From positions 22,651-86,650 of the forward strand of contig JAABSP010000009.1 of NCBI GenBank assembly GCA_011390345.1: a DNA stretch of 64,000 nucleotides. Reading direction: 5' to 3'. Source of the DNA: Desulfobacteraceae bacterium (lineage in GTDB: Bacteria > Desulfobacterota > Desulfobacteria > Desulfobacterales > JAABSP01). Made by a program: the position numbers and the translations under genes. The notes under the pieces were generated by a model, which worked only from the letters and a program-made list of their open reading frames with translations, was not told where the DNA came from and ran no database searches. This document shows positions 35,610 to 44,528 of the stretch, one piece after another. Numbering within the stretch: the first letter of the stretch is position 1; the number at the start of each line of letters is the position of its first letter.

Positions 35610-37547
35610 ATGTTTCCAAAATTCTTTTCCCGCCGATTGTCCGCCATCGTTTCCATGCTGCTGCTTCTTTTTCCTTTTTCCGCGGCACAATCCCAGACCG
35701 AAGAGGAGATGGCCATTCTCTCCCTCTACTACCGGCCCGAGGAGCTGCAGGTGATCAGCGCGACGCGGTCTCTCAAGCCCATCTCCCAGGTTGCGGAGAA
35801 CATCACTGTGATCAATGCAGCCGAGATCCGGGCCATGAACGCGCACACGCTGGGAGAGGTGCTCCGGCAGGTTCCAGGGATCTTTATCTCCAGCAATCAG
35901 GATTTCGGAGCAATTTCCCTGCCGTACATTCAAGGCTCCGAGCTTCGACACATACAGGTCTATGTGGATAACATCCCCTGGAACTCGGTTTACTCCGGAG
36001 AACCCGCAATCCAGTCGATACCCGTCGGTGCGGTGGAGCGGATCGAGATCGTCAAAGGGCCTGCATCTTCATCATGGGGTTCTTCTCTGGGCGGCGTCAT
36101 CAACGTCATCACCAAGTCCGCAGGCCATACGCAAAAGCCGATAGGAATGCTTCAAGCTTCCTATGGCGAGGCCGCATCTCAAAACTACCAGGGGGAGATC
36201 TCTGGTAAGGCAGGGAATACCGGCTACTATCTCTTTGCAGACCATCAGGAATCCGACGGGCTGGAGCCCACGCGGGAGTATGAAAACAGCAGTCTCTTTT
36301 CAAAGCTGCGCATCCCTCTGTGGGAACGCACAGCGATGGGCATTACCTTCGGCTACAGTGAGCCCTGGAATGATTTGGGGGAATATACGGAAGGGGATAT
36401 GGTTTCTGATATTCAGGACAGGACAGTCTGGGGCGCCATTGACTTCAATACCAGCCTTTCAGAGAGGATGGCGTTCTTTCTTTCCCTCTATGGATTCCGG
36501 CAGAAATACAATACAAATACCAGCACTCTGGGAGCTGGCATTTATTCGGATAGACCGGAACTCCTGTTGAACACCGGGGGTGATCAGCGAATTTTTGGAT
36601 TTGCCGGAAATCTGACATGGGAGAACGAAATCCATCGGCTGGTGCTGGGCGCGGATGGGAACCGTGCCGATATGGAAAGGGTAAACGCATACGGTCCCCT
36701 GTACCAGGGATATGGAGCACCGCCGAAGATGGAATCCGATTCAAAACGGAATCTGTGGGCTCTCTATCTCAACGATACGGTAACGCTGGGAAATTTTGCC
36801 ATTACTCCCGGAATCCGCTACGATCACCACGAATTCATAGGCGGATTCATCAGCCCCAGTCTTGATCTGACCTGTCATTGGAAAGAGATCCTCTTCAGAG
36901 CGGCTGCATCAAGGGGCTTCTCCGCACCCGGCATCGGTTTGGTCAAAATGGGTGGCTTTCTTCTGGCCCCGAATCCAGATCTGGATTACGAAAAGATCTG
37001 GTCATATCAGCTCGGCGCGGAGACAAGTGCCATTCCCTATCTGTGGGCCAGAATCAATCTCTTTCAGCATGAAATCGAAGATATTCTTTCCAGAGAACTC
37101 TATGCTGAAGGTCCTCCAGGAAACACGATCATGCTGAATAAGAACGAAGATCGACGACGGGGATTTGAGATCGAGATGGAGACCCTGCCAATCCATGACT
37201 TTTCTTTCTTCGGCGGATTCTCCTATGTCATTACGGATAATCAGGCGCAGGAGGAAAATGATGAAAAGAAGTACAAATGGGTTGCAGGGCTTCGATATAA
37301 TAACCCGAAGATCATAAGCCTCCGTCTGGCAGGGATCTATACCTGGTGGGATGAGCCCTCCTCGTCAAATGCGAGCTATGATGACCCCATATGGGATCTC
37401 AATCTGCGCCGAAACGTCAGCATCGGAGAAATCAATGCCGACCTCTTCGCAACCATCCATAACATGTTCGACGGATCTTCCTATGATTTTGACTATTACG
37501 ATAATCCGAAACGGTGGATGGAGGCGGGGATACGCTTCCACTTCTAA
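35610..37547 (+). CDS. TonB-dependent outer-membrane receptor
   Basis: 645 residues with an N-terminal signal peptide. A plug domain follows (residues ~45-155: VISATRSLKPISQVAENITVI, LGEVLRQVPGIF, VERIEIVKGPASSSWGSSLGGVINVIT) and then a 22-strand-type beta-barrel ending in an aromatic (GIRFHF). It resembles the vitamin B12/siderophore receptor group. It is followed after 24 bases by the short peptide ORF and the radical SAM gene, so uptake or recognition of the modified peptide is a hypothesis. A GTG at 35598 is an alternative start; neither has a clear ribosome-binding site. Confidence 0.92.
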   Translation: MFPKFFSRRLSAIVSMLLLLFPFSAAQSQTEEEMAILSLYYRPEELQVISATRSLKPISQVAENITVINAAEIRAMNAHTLGEVLRQVPGIFISSNQDFGAISLPYIQGSELRHIQVYVDNIPWNSVYSGEPAIQSIPVGAVERIEIVKGPASSSWGSSLGGVINVITKSAGHTQKPIGMLQASYGEAASQNYQGEISGKAGNTGYYLFADHQESDGLEPTREYENSSLFSKLRIPLWERTAMGITFGYSEPWNDLGEYTEGDMVSDIQDRTVWGAIDFNTSLSERMAFFLSLYGFRQKYNTNTSTLGAGIYSDRPELLLNTGGDQRIFGFAGNLTWENEIHRLVLGADGNRADMERVNAYGPLYQGYGAPPKMESDSKRNLWALYLNDTVTLGNFAITPGIRYDHHEFIGGFISPSLDLTCHWKEILFRAAASRGFSAPGIGLVKMGGFLLAPNPDLDYEKIWSYQLGAETSAIPYLWARINLFQHEIEDILSRELYAEGPPGNTIMLNKNEDRRRGFEIEMETLPIHDFSFFGGFSYVITDNQAQEENDEKKYKWVAGLRYNNPKIISLRLAGIYTWWDEPSSSNASYDDPIWDLNLRRNVSIGEINADLFATIHNMFDGSSYDFDYYDNPKRWMEAGIRFHF

Positions 37548-37571
37548 ACCCAGTAAAGTAAGGAAAGCCCT

Positions 37572-37715
37572 ATGGAAAAAGATGAAAAGCAGAGCGATTC
37601 TTCAGTGGAGATCCTCGACAGGGGGATCGAAGGGAACAATGTAGAGGGGTGCTGTTTAATTGATCCAGTACCTTTTACCAAAGCGCCGGAGCCGGAGCCA
37701 AAGCCAAAACCTTGA
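37572..37715 (+). CDS. Candidate radical-SAM-modified peptide precursor (47 residues)
   Basis: Short ORF with AAGGAAA 7 bases before its ATG, placed 48 bases before a radical SAM/SPASM gene. The N-terminal half is acidic and leader-like (MEKDEKQSDSSVEILDRGIE). The second half has an adjacent Cys pair (C27-C28), then L-I-D-P-V-P-F and a tail alternating Pro with Glu and then Lys, ending at P47. Short leader, Cys pair and adjacent maturase fit a RiPP precursor, possibly of the geopeptide type; I could not compare it to any database. The frame has a real ribosome-binding site and stop, but no homology evidence. Confidence 0.72.
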   Translation: MEKDEKQSDSSVEILDRGIEGNNVEGCCLIDPVPFTKAPEPEPKPKP

Positions 37716-37722
37716 CTTTAAA

Positions 37723-37749
37723 GGGAGGGGCGGATCATCCGTCCCTCCC
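37723..37749 (+). promoter_or_regulatory. Strong hairpin between precursor and maturase genes
   Basis: Arms GGGAGGGGCGGAT and ATCCGTCCCTCCC can pair over 13 positions with one G-U, around a minimal loop. No T-tract follows, so it is not a canonical terminator. It likely stabilises the precursor transcript or attenuates the downstream gene. The maturase ATG, 15 bases further on, has no clear ribosome-binding site. Confidence 0.75.
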
Positions 37750-37763
37750 CCGGCCATTTCTCT

Positions 37764-39050
37764 ATGCCGATATCCACTTACACGAAGATCTACCCCTGCG
37801 ATGAGAAGCTTGATCACCGTATCCTTTATTCCACCCTAAAGGCGTCCGTGGTACGGGTTCCGGCGGCCATGATCCCGGATATCGAGGCCGGCCGCCTCAC
37901 ACCGGACCAGGAAAAACTCTTCTCCGATCTGAAGCTCATCACGCAGGATAAAAAGGCCGAACAACAGGAGATGCTCGACGGCTTCAAAAAGCGGAACGCG
38001 AGATCGAAGAAGTTCGATATCACCGCGGTGCTGACCCTGGACTGCAACTTCGCCTGCACCTACTGTTTTGAAAACCGTATTAAGTCCCATCAGCACATGT
38101 CCCAACAGACTGCAGAGGAACTGATCCGGTTCGTAAAGGCCCAGTGGGATCAATTTGCAGTACCCAAAGAGCACCTGACTGTCAACTTTTACGGCGGAGA
38201 GCCCCTGCTGAAAACAGATCTGATCCGCTACATCTCCGAAAGGCTCAAATCCTTTGCCGAAGGGAAAGGTGCCCAGTACGATGCGATATTGACCACCAAT
38301 GGCTCTCTTCTGACCCGAAATACGGTCGAATTCCTGCTCCCTTTTGGTCTGACCCTTGCTGCGATCACCCTTGATGGCCCAAAAACGATCCACGACCGCA
38401 GCCGGCCCTTTGCAAATGGGACTGGCAGCTTTGAACGGGTGATTGGAAATGCGGCCGCAGTCTGCGATCTCATCCGAATAGGAATCAGCGGAAATTTTCT
38501 GCAGAAAAACTACATGGATTTCCTACCCCTGCTCGACGAGCTGGAAAAGGCTGGCCTCACCCCAGACCGGATCGATTCTCTCCGATTCATGCCGGTCAGC
38601 TTTGAACCCGTAAGCAATACCGGCTGCAGTTCCTTCAATGAGTCTTGGCTGATTCATCCTATATTGACGCTTCGGGAGGTGGTTCTCTCCCGGGGCTATT
38701 ACACCCCCAAACCCGGCCCCCTCCACTGCATGATCGAGACCGACGACCTCTTCGTGGTCCACTGGGACGGGGCCGTCTACAAATGCCCCGCGCTCATCGG
38801 TATCGAGGAATTTGCCGTAGGTCATGTGAATACCGGTCTCGACCCTCAGAAGGCTGCCCGTTCCCATGGATTGGAGATCTGGAAGAACAAGGAGTGCCTG
38901 GCCTGCCCCTATCTCCCCCAGTGCTTCGGCGGCTGCCGCCAGATGGCCTACTTCCGCGATGGCCGAATCGGGCGGGACTGCATGAAGCCCTTTCTGGATG
39001 CGGCGCTCGAGTCCCTGGTCAAGCAGGACCTGCGGTATCGGCCCGCATGA
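37764..39050 (+). CDS. Radical SAM/SPASM peptide maturase (geopeptide-maturase-like)
   Basis: 428 residues. The N-terminal region (MPISTYTKIYPCDEKLD, residues 1-85) resembles the short recognition segment of radical SAM peptide maturases. The Fe-S site is C94-x3-C98-x2-C101 (LDCNFACTYCFENR), and the barrel has FYGGEPLL and ITLDGP. The C-terminal SPASM domain has seven Cys (322, 341, 378, 381, 387, 391, 406) for two auxiliary clusters, typical of enzymes that modify ribosomal peptides. The preceding 47-codon ORF is the probable substrate. The overall look recalls the geopeptide maturase family, from memory and unverified. Confidence 0.88.
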   Translation: MPISTYTKIYPCDEKLDHRILYSTLKASVVRVPAAMIPDIEAGRLTPDQEKLFSDLKLITQDKKAEQQEMLDGFKKRNARSKKFDITAVLTLDCNFACTYCFENRIKSHQHMSQQTAEELIRFVKAQWDQFAVPKEHLTVNFYGGEPLLKTDLIRYISERLKSFAEGKGAQYDAILTTNGSLLTRNTVEFLLPFGLTLAAITLDGPKTIHDRSRPFANGTGSFERVIGNAAAVCDLIRIGISGNFLQKNYMDFLPLLDELEKAGLTPDRIDSLRFMPVSFEPVSNTGCSSFNESWLIHPILTLREVVLSRGYYTPKPGPLHCMIETDDLFVVHWDGAVYKCPALIGIEEFAVGHVNTGLDPQKAARSHGLEIWKNKECLACPYLPQCFGGCRQMAYFRDGRIGRDCMKPFLDAALESLVKQDLRYRPA

Positions 39051-39125
39051 AAAACATCATCCCCTTGATTTTTTTCCCATCCGGTGTCATGATCAGTTCA
39101 TAAACCGCTAACCGGAACGGAGCCT

Positions 39126-39203
39126 ATGACCGAACATAAAAACAAAAAGCCCTACGACAGTTTCTTCAAAGATGTCTTTTCAAGGATTTTCACGGAACCG
39201 TAA
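39126..39203 (+). pseudogene. 25-codon ORF, possible remnant of an Rpn/PD-(D/E)XK nuclease
   Basis: ATG at 39126 to TAA at 39201-39203. Residues KKPYDSFFKDVFSRIF resemble the N-terminus of Rpn/YhgA-type recombination-promoting nucleases (a xDxFFKxVFS pattern), but the frame stops after 25 codons. GGAG sits 3 bases before the ATG, which is tight. It is either a decayed insertion or a genuine tiny ORF in the peptide operon; I favour the remnant. Confidence 0.4.
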
Positions 39204-39212
39204 AGAGCTGTT

Positions 39213-40367
39213 ATGGGAAATCGAAGAATCGTACACCGGACCCCTCTGATCTCCGGCTGGCATCTGATACTGTTCGGCGCATGCATCGCAGCCCTGGGTT
39301 TTCGCTATCTCCTGTCGGATCATCCGAACAAGATCGAATACGGCTACTCCCGGATGATCTACCCTTGGCTGGCCGATCTCCTTTCCTGGCCGGCCCGGCT
39401 CGTTCCGGCCCCCTATTCAGCTACGGAGCTGCTCCTCTATCCGGGCCTTTTTGCCGGGATTCTGGGAACCCTTATCCATCTGCGCCGTGCCCGAAAGCAG
39501 CGAAAGCCGATTTCACGAACATTTGTTCGCCTCTTTTTCCACTGGACAGCCGTGGCCGCGGGCCTCTTTGCCCTCTACCTCGGGGGGTGGGCTTACAACT
39601 ATCTCCGGCTCCCCTACTCGGCAGTTCTGAATCCGGAGGTTCAGCAGATGCCAACCCATGCCGATTACAGCGCATTGGGCCGGGAGATGATCCTTCTGCT
39701 CAATCACATCCGGCCAAAGATCGCTGCGGACCTGGATGCGCGGGATCTGGACTCTATAGAGATCCGCGTTGATCATGCGGTGCGGAAAAGTGTTTCGATC
39801 ACGGGCCTTTCCCATATTCCCAATCCGCCCGAGACAAAGGAACTTCTGGCGGACCCGCTGTTGAGCATGCTGGGGATCACCGGGTTCTTTTCCCCTTTTC
39901 TCATGGAGCCTCATGTCAACGGAAGGCTGATGCACTGGGAGCAGCCCTGGGTCCGTGCCCATGAAAAGGCGCATTTCATGGGATTTGCCTCGGAGACGGA
40001 TGCCAATCTTATAGCATATGTCTCCTGTCTCGGGTCTCCCGACGATCTGCTTCAGTATTCGGGAGCCCTCAATGCCCTGCTGGATCTGCGGGGATATATA
40101 CCGGAAGAAAAGTGGAAAGCGATGATCAATGAGGGATTGAGTGAGGCAGTAAAGGGGGATATCCGTCGGCGAAGCGAAAATATCCGGCAATATCGACGGC
40201 AATATGCCCGATGGATTGCACTGCGCCGAAAGGTGAACGACACCTACCTGAAGCTCAATGATCAGCCCCTGGGAATGGCCTCGTACCGTGCGGCCGTGCC
40301 CCACCTGACGATCTGGTGGGAGAAGGGGCTCAGGAGATCTTCTGTATTTTCCTGCTCCTTCCGTTGA
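39213..40367 (+). CDS. DUF3810-like membrane protein with HExxH motif
   Basis: 384 residues. Three N-terminal transmembrane segments lie at about 10-30, 55-90 and 108-130. A soluble domain follows with a zinc-protease-like HExxH at H250-E251-K-A-H254, and a possible third ligand E261 in ASETDANLIAYVSCL; this pattern is typical of DUF3810. It is predicted to be a membrane-anchored metallopeptidase. It sits just after the radical SAM gene on the same strand, so it could remove a leader or trim the modified peptide (hypothesis). Its 3' end overlaps the convergent PHP gene by 38 bases. Confidence 0.75.
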   Translation: MGNRRIVHRTPLISGWHLILFGACIAALGFRYLLSDHPNKIEYGYSRMIYPWLADLLSWPARLVPAPYSATELLLYPGLFAGILGTLIHLRRARKQRKPISRTFVRLFFHWTAVAAGLFALYLGGWAYNYLRLPYSAVLNPEVQQMPTHADYSALGREMILLLNHIRPKIAADLDARDLDSIEIRVDHAVRKSVSITGLSHIPNPPETKELLADPLLSMLGITGFFSPFLMEPHVNGRLMHWEQPWVRAHEKAHFMGFASETDANLIAYVSCLGSPDDLLQYSGALNALLDLRGYIPEEKWKAMINEGLSEAVKGDIRRRSENIRQYRRQYARWIALRRKVNDTYLKLNDQPLGMASYRAAVPHLTIWWEKGLRRSSVFSCSFR

Positions 40368-41232
40368 ATCGCTCCTTGACTCTGTCTTTTAAATCCTTTG
40401 ACTTGGAATTGAGCAGCGAACAACTGTACCGGATATTCTTTTCAAAAAGATCGGGACAGTTTTTGATGTTGCAACGCAGCTTGACGCTGTTGGAGGTCAT
40501 CTTCCGGATCAGATGCACCTCTTTGCCCACCACCCAAGTCTTCCGGTCCCGAATAGCGTCGAGAAATGAGCGCCGGTCCAAACCGCACCGGGAGTAGGTG
40601 ACGCATTTGCCCATATGATACAATGTGTGGCCGTCGCTGCCCCCGGTAATGCCTTTGCCAAGATTGAACCCGAGCAGCGCACACTTGTAGTTCCACTTGT
40701 TCAGGTTCTCGGCATTGATCACCTCGACCCCGTCCACCTTTTCAAAGAGCCGGTCCAGGCGATCTTTGGGAAACTGGATATTGCAGATGCCGGTATAGAC
40801 CGCGGAATAGGGGTGGGGAAAGACGATGACGGTCTCATAATTTCTTGCCCGATGGATGATCTCCTCCATCTCCAGCGCAATGGAGGACATGATCTCATGA
40901 CCCATATAAGGGATGATATCCTTCCGGTAGAACCGGATCAGGCTTTTGATATCATAGAAATAGACGAGCAGGTGGGTTCCCTCCCGGGAGGTGATCTCGA
41001 TGCCGGGAACCGTCAGAATATCTTTATACCGGTCGATCTCCACCGCGCCGCCGATCTCGTTATGGTCGGTGATCGCGATACCGATCCCCAGCTCCCGGGC
41101 ACGCTTTACGATGCTCTCCACCCGGTTCAATCCATCGGAATACCGGGTGTGGAAATGAAGATCCACCACCGTATGATCCGCAAGCAGCGCCTGCAGTTGG
41201 GGCTTTTCAAAAGCGATGCGATGATTTTCCAT
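40330..41232 (-). CDS. PHP-domain phosphoesterase
   Basis: 300 residues. The PHP metal motifs are visible: VDLHFHTRYSDG (residues ~22-33), ITDHNEIGG, PGIEITSREGTHLLVY, VFPHPYS and GGSDGHTLYHMGK. The fold binds up to three metals and hydrolyses phosphoester bonds; candidates include histidinol-phosphate or nucleotide-type substrates, not resolvable here. The C-terminal 60 residues are basic and low in motifs. It has its own promoter upstream (minus strand). Confidence 0.88.
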   Translation of the reverse strand: MENHRIAFEKPQLQALLADHTVVDLHFHTRYSDGLNRVESIVKRARELGIGIAITDHNEIGGAVEIDRYKDILTVPGIEITSREGTHLLVYFYDIKSLIRFYRKDIIPYMGHEIMSSIALEMEEIIHRARNYETVIVFPHPYSAVYTGICNIQFPKDRLDRLFEKVDGVEVINAENLNKWNYKCALLGFNLGKGITGGSDGHTLYHMGKCVTYSRCGLDRRSFLDAIRDRKTWVVGKEVHLIRKMTSNSVKLRCNIKNCPDLFEKNIRYSCSLLNSKSKDLKDRVKERFNGRSRKIQKIS

Positions 41233-41291
41233 AGACCGTATCTGTCCTCAATCTTTTTTGAGATTTTTCGCCTGTGGCGAGGCTATGGCGC

Positions 41292-41320
41292 AGGATAATG
41301 CCAAAAGAGGTCCCTGTCAA
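41292..41320 (-). promoter_or_regulatory. Promoter of the PHP-domain gene
   Basis: On the minus strand, TTGACA (41315-41320), 17-base spacer, TATCCT (41292-41297). Perfect -35 and ideal spacing, about 60 bases before the ATG. Confidence 0.6.
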
Positions 41321-41346
41321 TCGCAATTTTTCTTTGAAAGGCGGCT

Positions 41347-42099
41347 TCATGAGGCAAACGGGAGCAGACGCATCAGCACCTGATAGGCCCTGTTGATCTC
41401 GTTGAACTTCTCCTTCCCGTTCTCCTCCCCCCCAGCCATATCCGGATGATACTCTTTTGCCAGGCGCCGAAACTTCTGCTTGACCATGCCGATATCCGGA
41501 TTTGAAGGAAGATCCAGAACCCGGATGCTCTTTTCATAATCCCGATATCCGGCCATCAGCTCCCATGTGCCGTTGATAAAGGCTTCAATCGTCTTCTCAT
41601 CGAACATGGCATAGTTTTTCTCATCCAGGTAGAAATAGCGCAGAGAGAGGCTGTCGATCGCATCCCCTCTGATCTTCTCCCGGTGAAACCGGCAGAGATC
41701 GGCCCTTTCATTGCAGACCTCCCCGCAGAACCGCCCCGCCATCTCATCATAGTACCGGCAGCGTCCATTTGCCGGATAGTCGGTCAAAAAGATCCGCATA
41801 AAGTGGATGTGTAGATATCGCCCCTCTGCCGCATATTCCTCCTGCATTCCATAAAGGAGATGAAAAAGCGCAAAATGCGCCTGATAAAGCGTCAACGGCG
41901 CGGTTCGACAAATTTCCATATCGAAAAATGCGACCTTGAGCAGCCGGCTCTCATAGCAGGGCCGGGCCTGACTTTCCAGAAACATCCGAACCCCTTCCGC
42001 ATCCATCCGCGCCAGCCGCCCCTCCAAAGAGATCCGATCCCCAATCTCCTTTAAGTCCTTTTTGTCCTTTTTGTCGTTTCCCGCGTTGTCAAAAGCCAT
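41347..42099 (-). CDS. Protein with C-terminal J domain
   Basis: 250 residues. The last ~60 residues form a J domain: MVKQKFRRLAKEYHPDMAGG contains the essential HPD motif, followed by EKFNEINRAYQVLM. Such a domain stimulates DnaK ATPase. The N-terminal ~180 residues contain several Cys and aromatic residues (CRYYDEMAGRFCGEVC) and are not a family I recognise. The C-terminal placement of the J domain is like DjlA/co-chaperones for specific clients. It lies 5 bases after selB on the same strand and is probably co-transcribed. Confidence 0.85.
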   Translation of the reverse strand: MAFDNAGNDKKDKKDLKEIGDRISLEGRLARMDAEGVRMFLESQARPCYESRLLKVAFFDMEICRTAPLTLYQAHFALFHLLYGMQEEYAAEGRYLHIHFMRIFLTDYPANGRCRYYDEMAGRFCGEVCNERADLCRFHREKIRGDAIDSLSLRYFYLDEKNYAMFDEKTIEAFINGTWELMAGYRDYEKSIRVLDLPSNPDIGMVKQKFRRLAKEYHPDMAGGEENGKEKFNEINRAYQVLMRLLPFAS

Positions 42100-42104
42100 T
42101 CCCG

Positions 42105-44015
42105 CTACCCCCTCCGAAGCTTCCGCACATCCCCCACCCGGATGGTCAAGTTTCGGCCATCGAACAGCTCCAGCAGCGGAATCAGATACTTCCTGGAGAG
42201 ACCCGTCATCGCCTTCATATCGGCCGGGGTCAGGGATTCATTCGCGGCAAAATGCAAAAGAATCTTCTCCTGAAGCCCCTCGATAGCCTCCTGATGAAAA
42301 TAGAGATCCTCCTTGGCCTTGATCAGCTCCCCCTCCTCCTTCAACAGCCCCAACATATCCTTGGCCCGGGCCGGGTCCATGGAAAGCTCCGCGGCAAGAT
42401 CCCGATAATAGGGAGGAGTCAGCCCGCTCTCCCGATAGGTCTTGACAATTTTATCCCGGATATCGGTTCCATCCACCCCCAGGGAGACCGAATGGGTGGC
42501 CAGGCGCACCGTCTTCTCCTCCTGAGCGATCTCCTGATCTTTGGCCATCCCCTGCAGAGTGAGGTTGAAAAGCTTCACCCCCAGTGTCGGCGGAAATTTC
42601 GATTTGACTTCCTCCTTGGACATCCCGGCCTTTAAGGGATTGGCCTCGTGGTATCGCTCCAGATGGTTCAGGATTCCCTTCCGCAGCTTCTCAACGGCCT
42701 CTTTATGCACAAAGGTTCGGCTCTCTTTATCCATCTGGACAAGGGTCCTGCTGGAAAGAAGCCCTCCCAGCAAATTGTTCAGGGGCTTGTCCGAAAGGTT
42801 TGCCATCAGTTTCAGCTCGGCAAAGCGGACCCCCTCGAAACCGGCTTGGGCCGTATGCGCGGCCGCCAGGCTCTCTGGGTCCGCATCCATCAGCCCCATC
42901 AATCCCTCCATCACCCCGGGCCGAAACCGCCGGTGTTTTTTGGGGATCGGGTTGATCACCTTGCCGCCGCCGATGGTGCGCACCGGGGAATAGCTCCGGA
43001 TCACGAACCGGTCGTCTCTGACTAGGACTACCGGCGTATCGAGACGGACTTGAACCGGCAAGGACTCTCCCGGGGCCAGTTCGTCCCGGTCAAAGAGGAT
43101 GAGGTTGCCCAGCACCTCGCTGGTTCCGGTGTGAAATCGAACCTGTGTCCGGTTCTTGACCGGCTTCCGGTTGCTCTTGAGATAGTTGAACCAGAGATCG
43201 ACCATGTAGCTCGGCGCCAGTGCATCCGGGGTGGAGACCACTGCCCCCCGCTCCACCACGCTCTTGTCCAGCCCCTGAAAGTTGATCGCGGTGCGCATCC
43301 CGGTCCCGGCCCGCTCTACAGCCGCATTATGCACCTGAATGCCCCGAACCCGGGAGGTGATCCCCTCCGGAAAGATCATCACCGAATCCCCCACCCCGAT
43401 CTCTCCTGAGATCAATGTTCCGGTGATCACCGTGCCGAAACCCCTCATGGAAAAGACCCGGTCCACCGGCAGGCGGAAGATATTGATTTCGGTCCTGTCC
43501 GGAATATTGAGGCTCAACCGGTCCAGCGCCGAGATGAATGCTTCGATCCCCTGGCCCGTAGCGGCCGATACCGGCACAATGGGCGCATCCTCCAGAAAGG
43601 TTCCCTCGGAAAACTCCCGGACATCCTCGGTCACCAGCTCCAGCCACTCCTCATCCACCATGTCGATCTTGGTGAGCGCGATCAGCCCGTATTCGATGCC
43701 CAGCAGAGAGCAGATCTCCATATGCTCCGTGGTCTGGGGCATGACCCCTTCGTCGGCCGCGATCACCATCACCACCATATCGATGCCCGTGGCCCCGGCC
43801 ACCATGTTCTTGACAAACTTCTCGTGTCCCGGAACATCCACGATGCCCAGGTGCTGCCCTCCGGGCAGGGTCAGATCCGCAAACCCGAGTTCAATGGTGA
43901 TGCCCCGAAGCTGCTCCTCCTTCAGTCGATCCGTATTGACACCGGTGATGGCCTTGATCAGACTCGTCTTACCGTGGTCAATATGGCCGGCCGTGCCGAG
44001 AATCATCTGTTTCAA
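42105..44015 (-). CDS. selB: Selenocysteine-specific elongation factor SelB
   Basis: 636 residues. The EF-Tu-like GTPase core begins [13 protein letters not shown] with [13 protein letters not shown] and LTKIDMVD, followed by the selenocysteine-specific domains ([19 protein letters not shown]) and C-terminal winged-helix repeats that bind the SECIS hairpin. This shows the organism uses selenocysteine; selA, selC and selD lie outside the window. GGAG about 10 bases upstream supports the TTG at 44015; an ATG at 44006 is the alternative. Confidence 0.95.
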   Translation of the reverse strand: MKQMILGTAGHIDHGKTSLIKAITGVNTDRLKEEQLRGITIELGFADLTLPGGQHLGIVDVPGHEKFVKNMVAGATGIDMVVMVIAADEGVMPQTTEHMEICSLLGIEYGLIALTKIDMVDEEWLELVTEDVREFSEGTFLEDAPIVPVSAATGQGIEAFISALDRLSLNIPDRTEINIFRLPVDRVFSMRGFGTVITGTLISGEIGVGDSVMIFPEGITSRVRGIQVHNAAVERAGTGMRTAINFQGLDKSVVERGAVVSTPDALAPSYMVDLWFNYLKSNRKPVKNRTQVRFHTGTSEVLGNLILFDRDELAPGESLPVQVRLDTPVVLVRDDRFVIRSYSPVRTIGGGKVINPIPKKHRRFRPGVMEGLMGLMDADPESLAAAHTAQAGFEGVRFAELKLMANLSDKPLNNLLGGLLSSRTLVQMDKESRTFVHKEAVEKLRKGILNHLERYHEANPLKAGMSKEEVKSKFPPTLGVKLFNLTLQGMAKDQEIAQEEKTVRLATHSVSLGVDGTDIRDKIVKTYRESGLTPPYYRDLAAELSMDPARAKDMLGLLKEEGELIKAKEDLYFHQEAIEGLQEKILLHFAANESLTPADMKAMTGLSRKYLIPLLELFDGRNLTIRVGDVRKLRRG

Positions 44016-44046
44016 TGCTCTTCTGCTCCTTTACACATCCCCGTTC

Positions 44047-44259
44047 TCACTGATTTCTTTTGGAATTTTTCCACATTTCCAGCAGATAGGCCGCACCGGC
44101 CAGAAAGATCCCCAGCCCCGCGATAAAGACCGGGTTGGAATCCGGATAGAAGATCCGGGAGAGCAGGACAGCAAAAAAGGCCGCCAGAATGGCCCGGATC
44201 ACAAATATTTGAAAACGATTCACGAAAAAGCCTCCGATCCGCAACAATTTTTCCATCAT
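44047..44259 (-). CDS. Small two-helix membrane protein (unknown)
   Basis: About 70 residues with two hydrophobic segments: [19 protein letters not shown] and [20 protein letters not shown], joined by a short polar loop, and a basic C-terminus (KNSKRNQ). No family recognised. Two adjacent ATG codons (44259 and 44256) follow a GGGGGCGGA; I use the first. It lies 31 bases before selB on the same strand and is probably co-transcribed with it. Confidence 0.6.
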   Translation of the reverse strand: MMEKLLRIGGFFVNRFQIFVIRAILAAFFAVLLSRIFYPDSNPVFIAGLGIFLAGAAYLLEMWKNSKRNQ

Positions 44260-44393
44260 CCTACACGATCCGCCCCCGGATGACAAGGCGGAAAAAGCAG
44301 GTTCTCTCCTGCCGCCGACAATGACAAACTACAATATATCAGAAAACGGAAGCAATAGAACCCTAATTTAAGGTACGAATCGGCAAAGAGGGA

Positions 44394-44423
44394 TTGACAA
44401 ATTCAAAGCGGATGATCTATGCT
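44394..44423 (+). promoter_or_regulatory. Promoter of the first winged-helix-like paralog
   Basis: TTGACA (44394-44399), 18-base spacer, TATGCT (44418-44423). The downstream sequence TATGCTGAA also follows the promoter of the second paralog, which suggests co-regulation. Confidence 0.55.
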
Positions 44424-44528
44424 GAAAATTCTTGAGATTTTTTTTGAAATCCAAGGGCTTTAATTGGGATTTCATAAAAGAGTAATTCATTCCGTTAACT
44501 TCAATACCGTAGGAGAGGAAGAGTTCCG

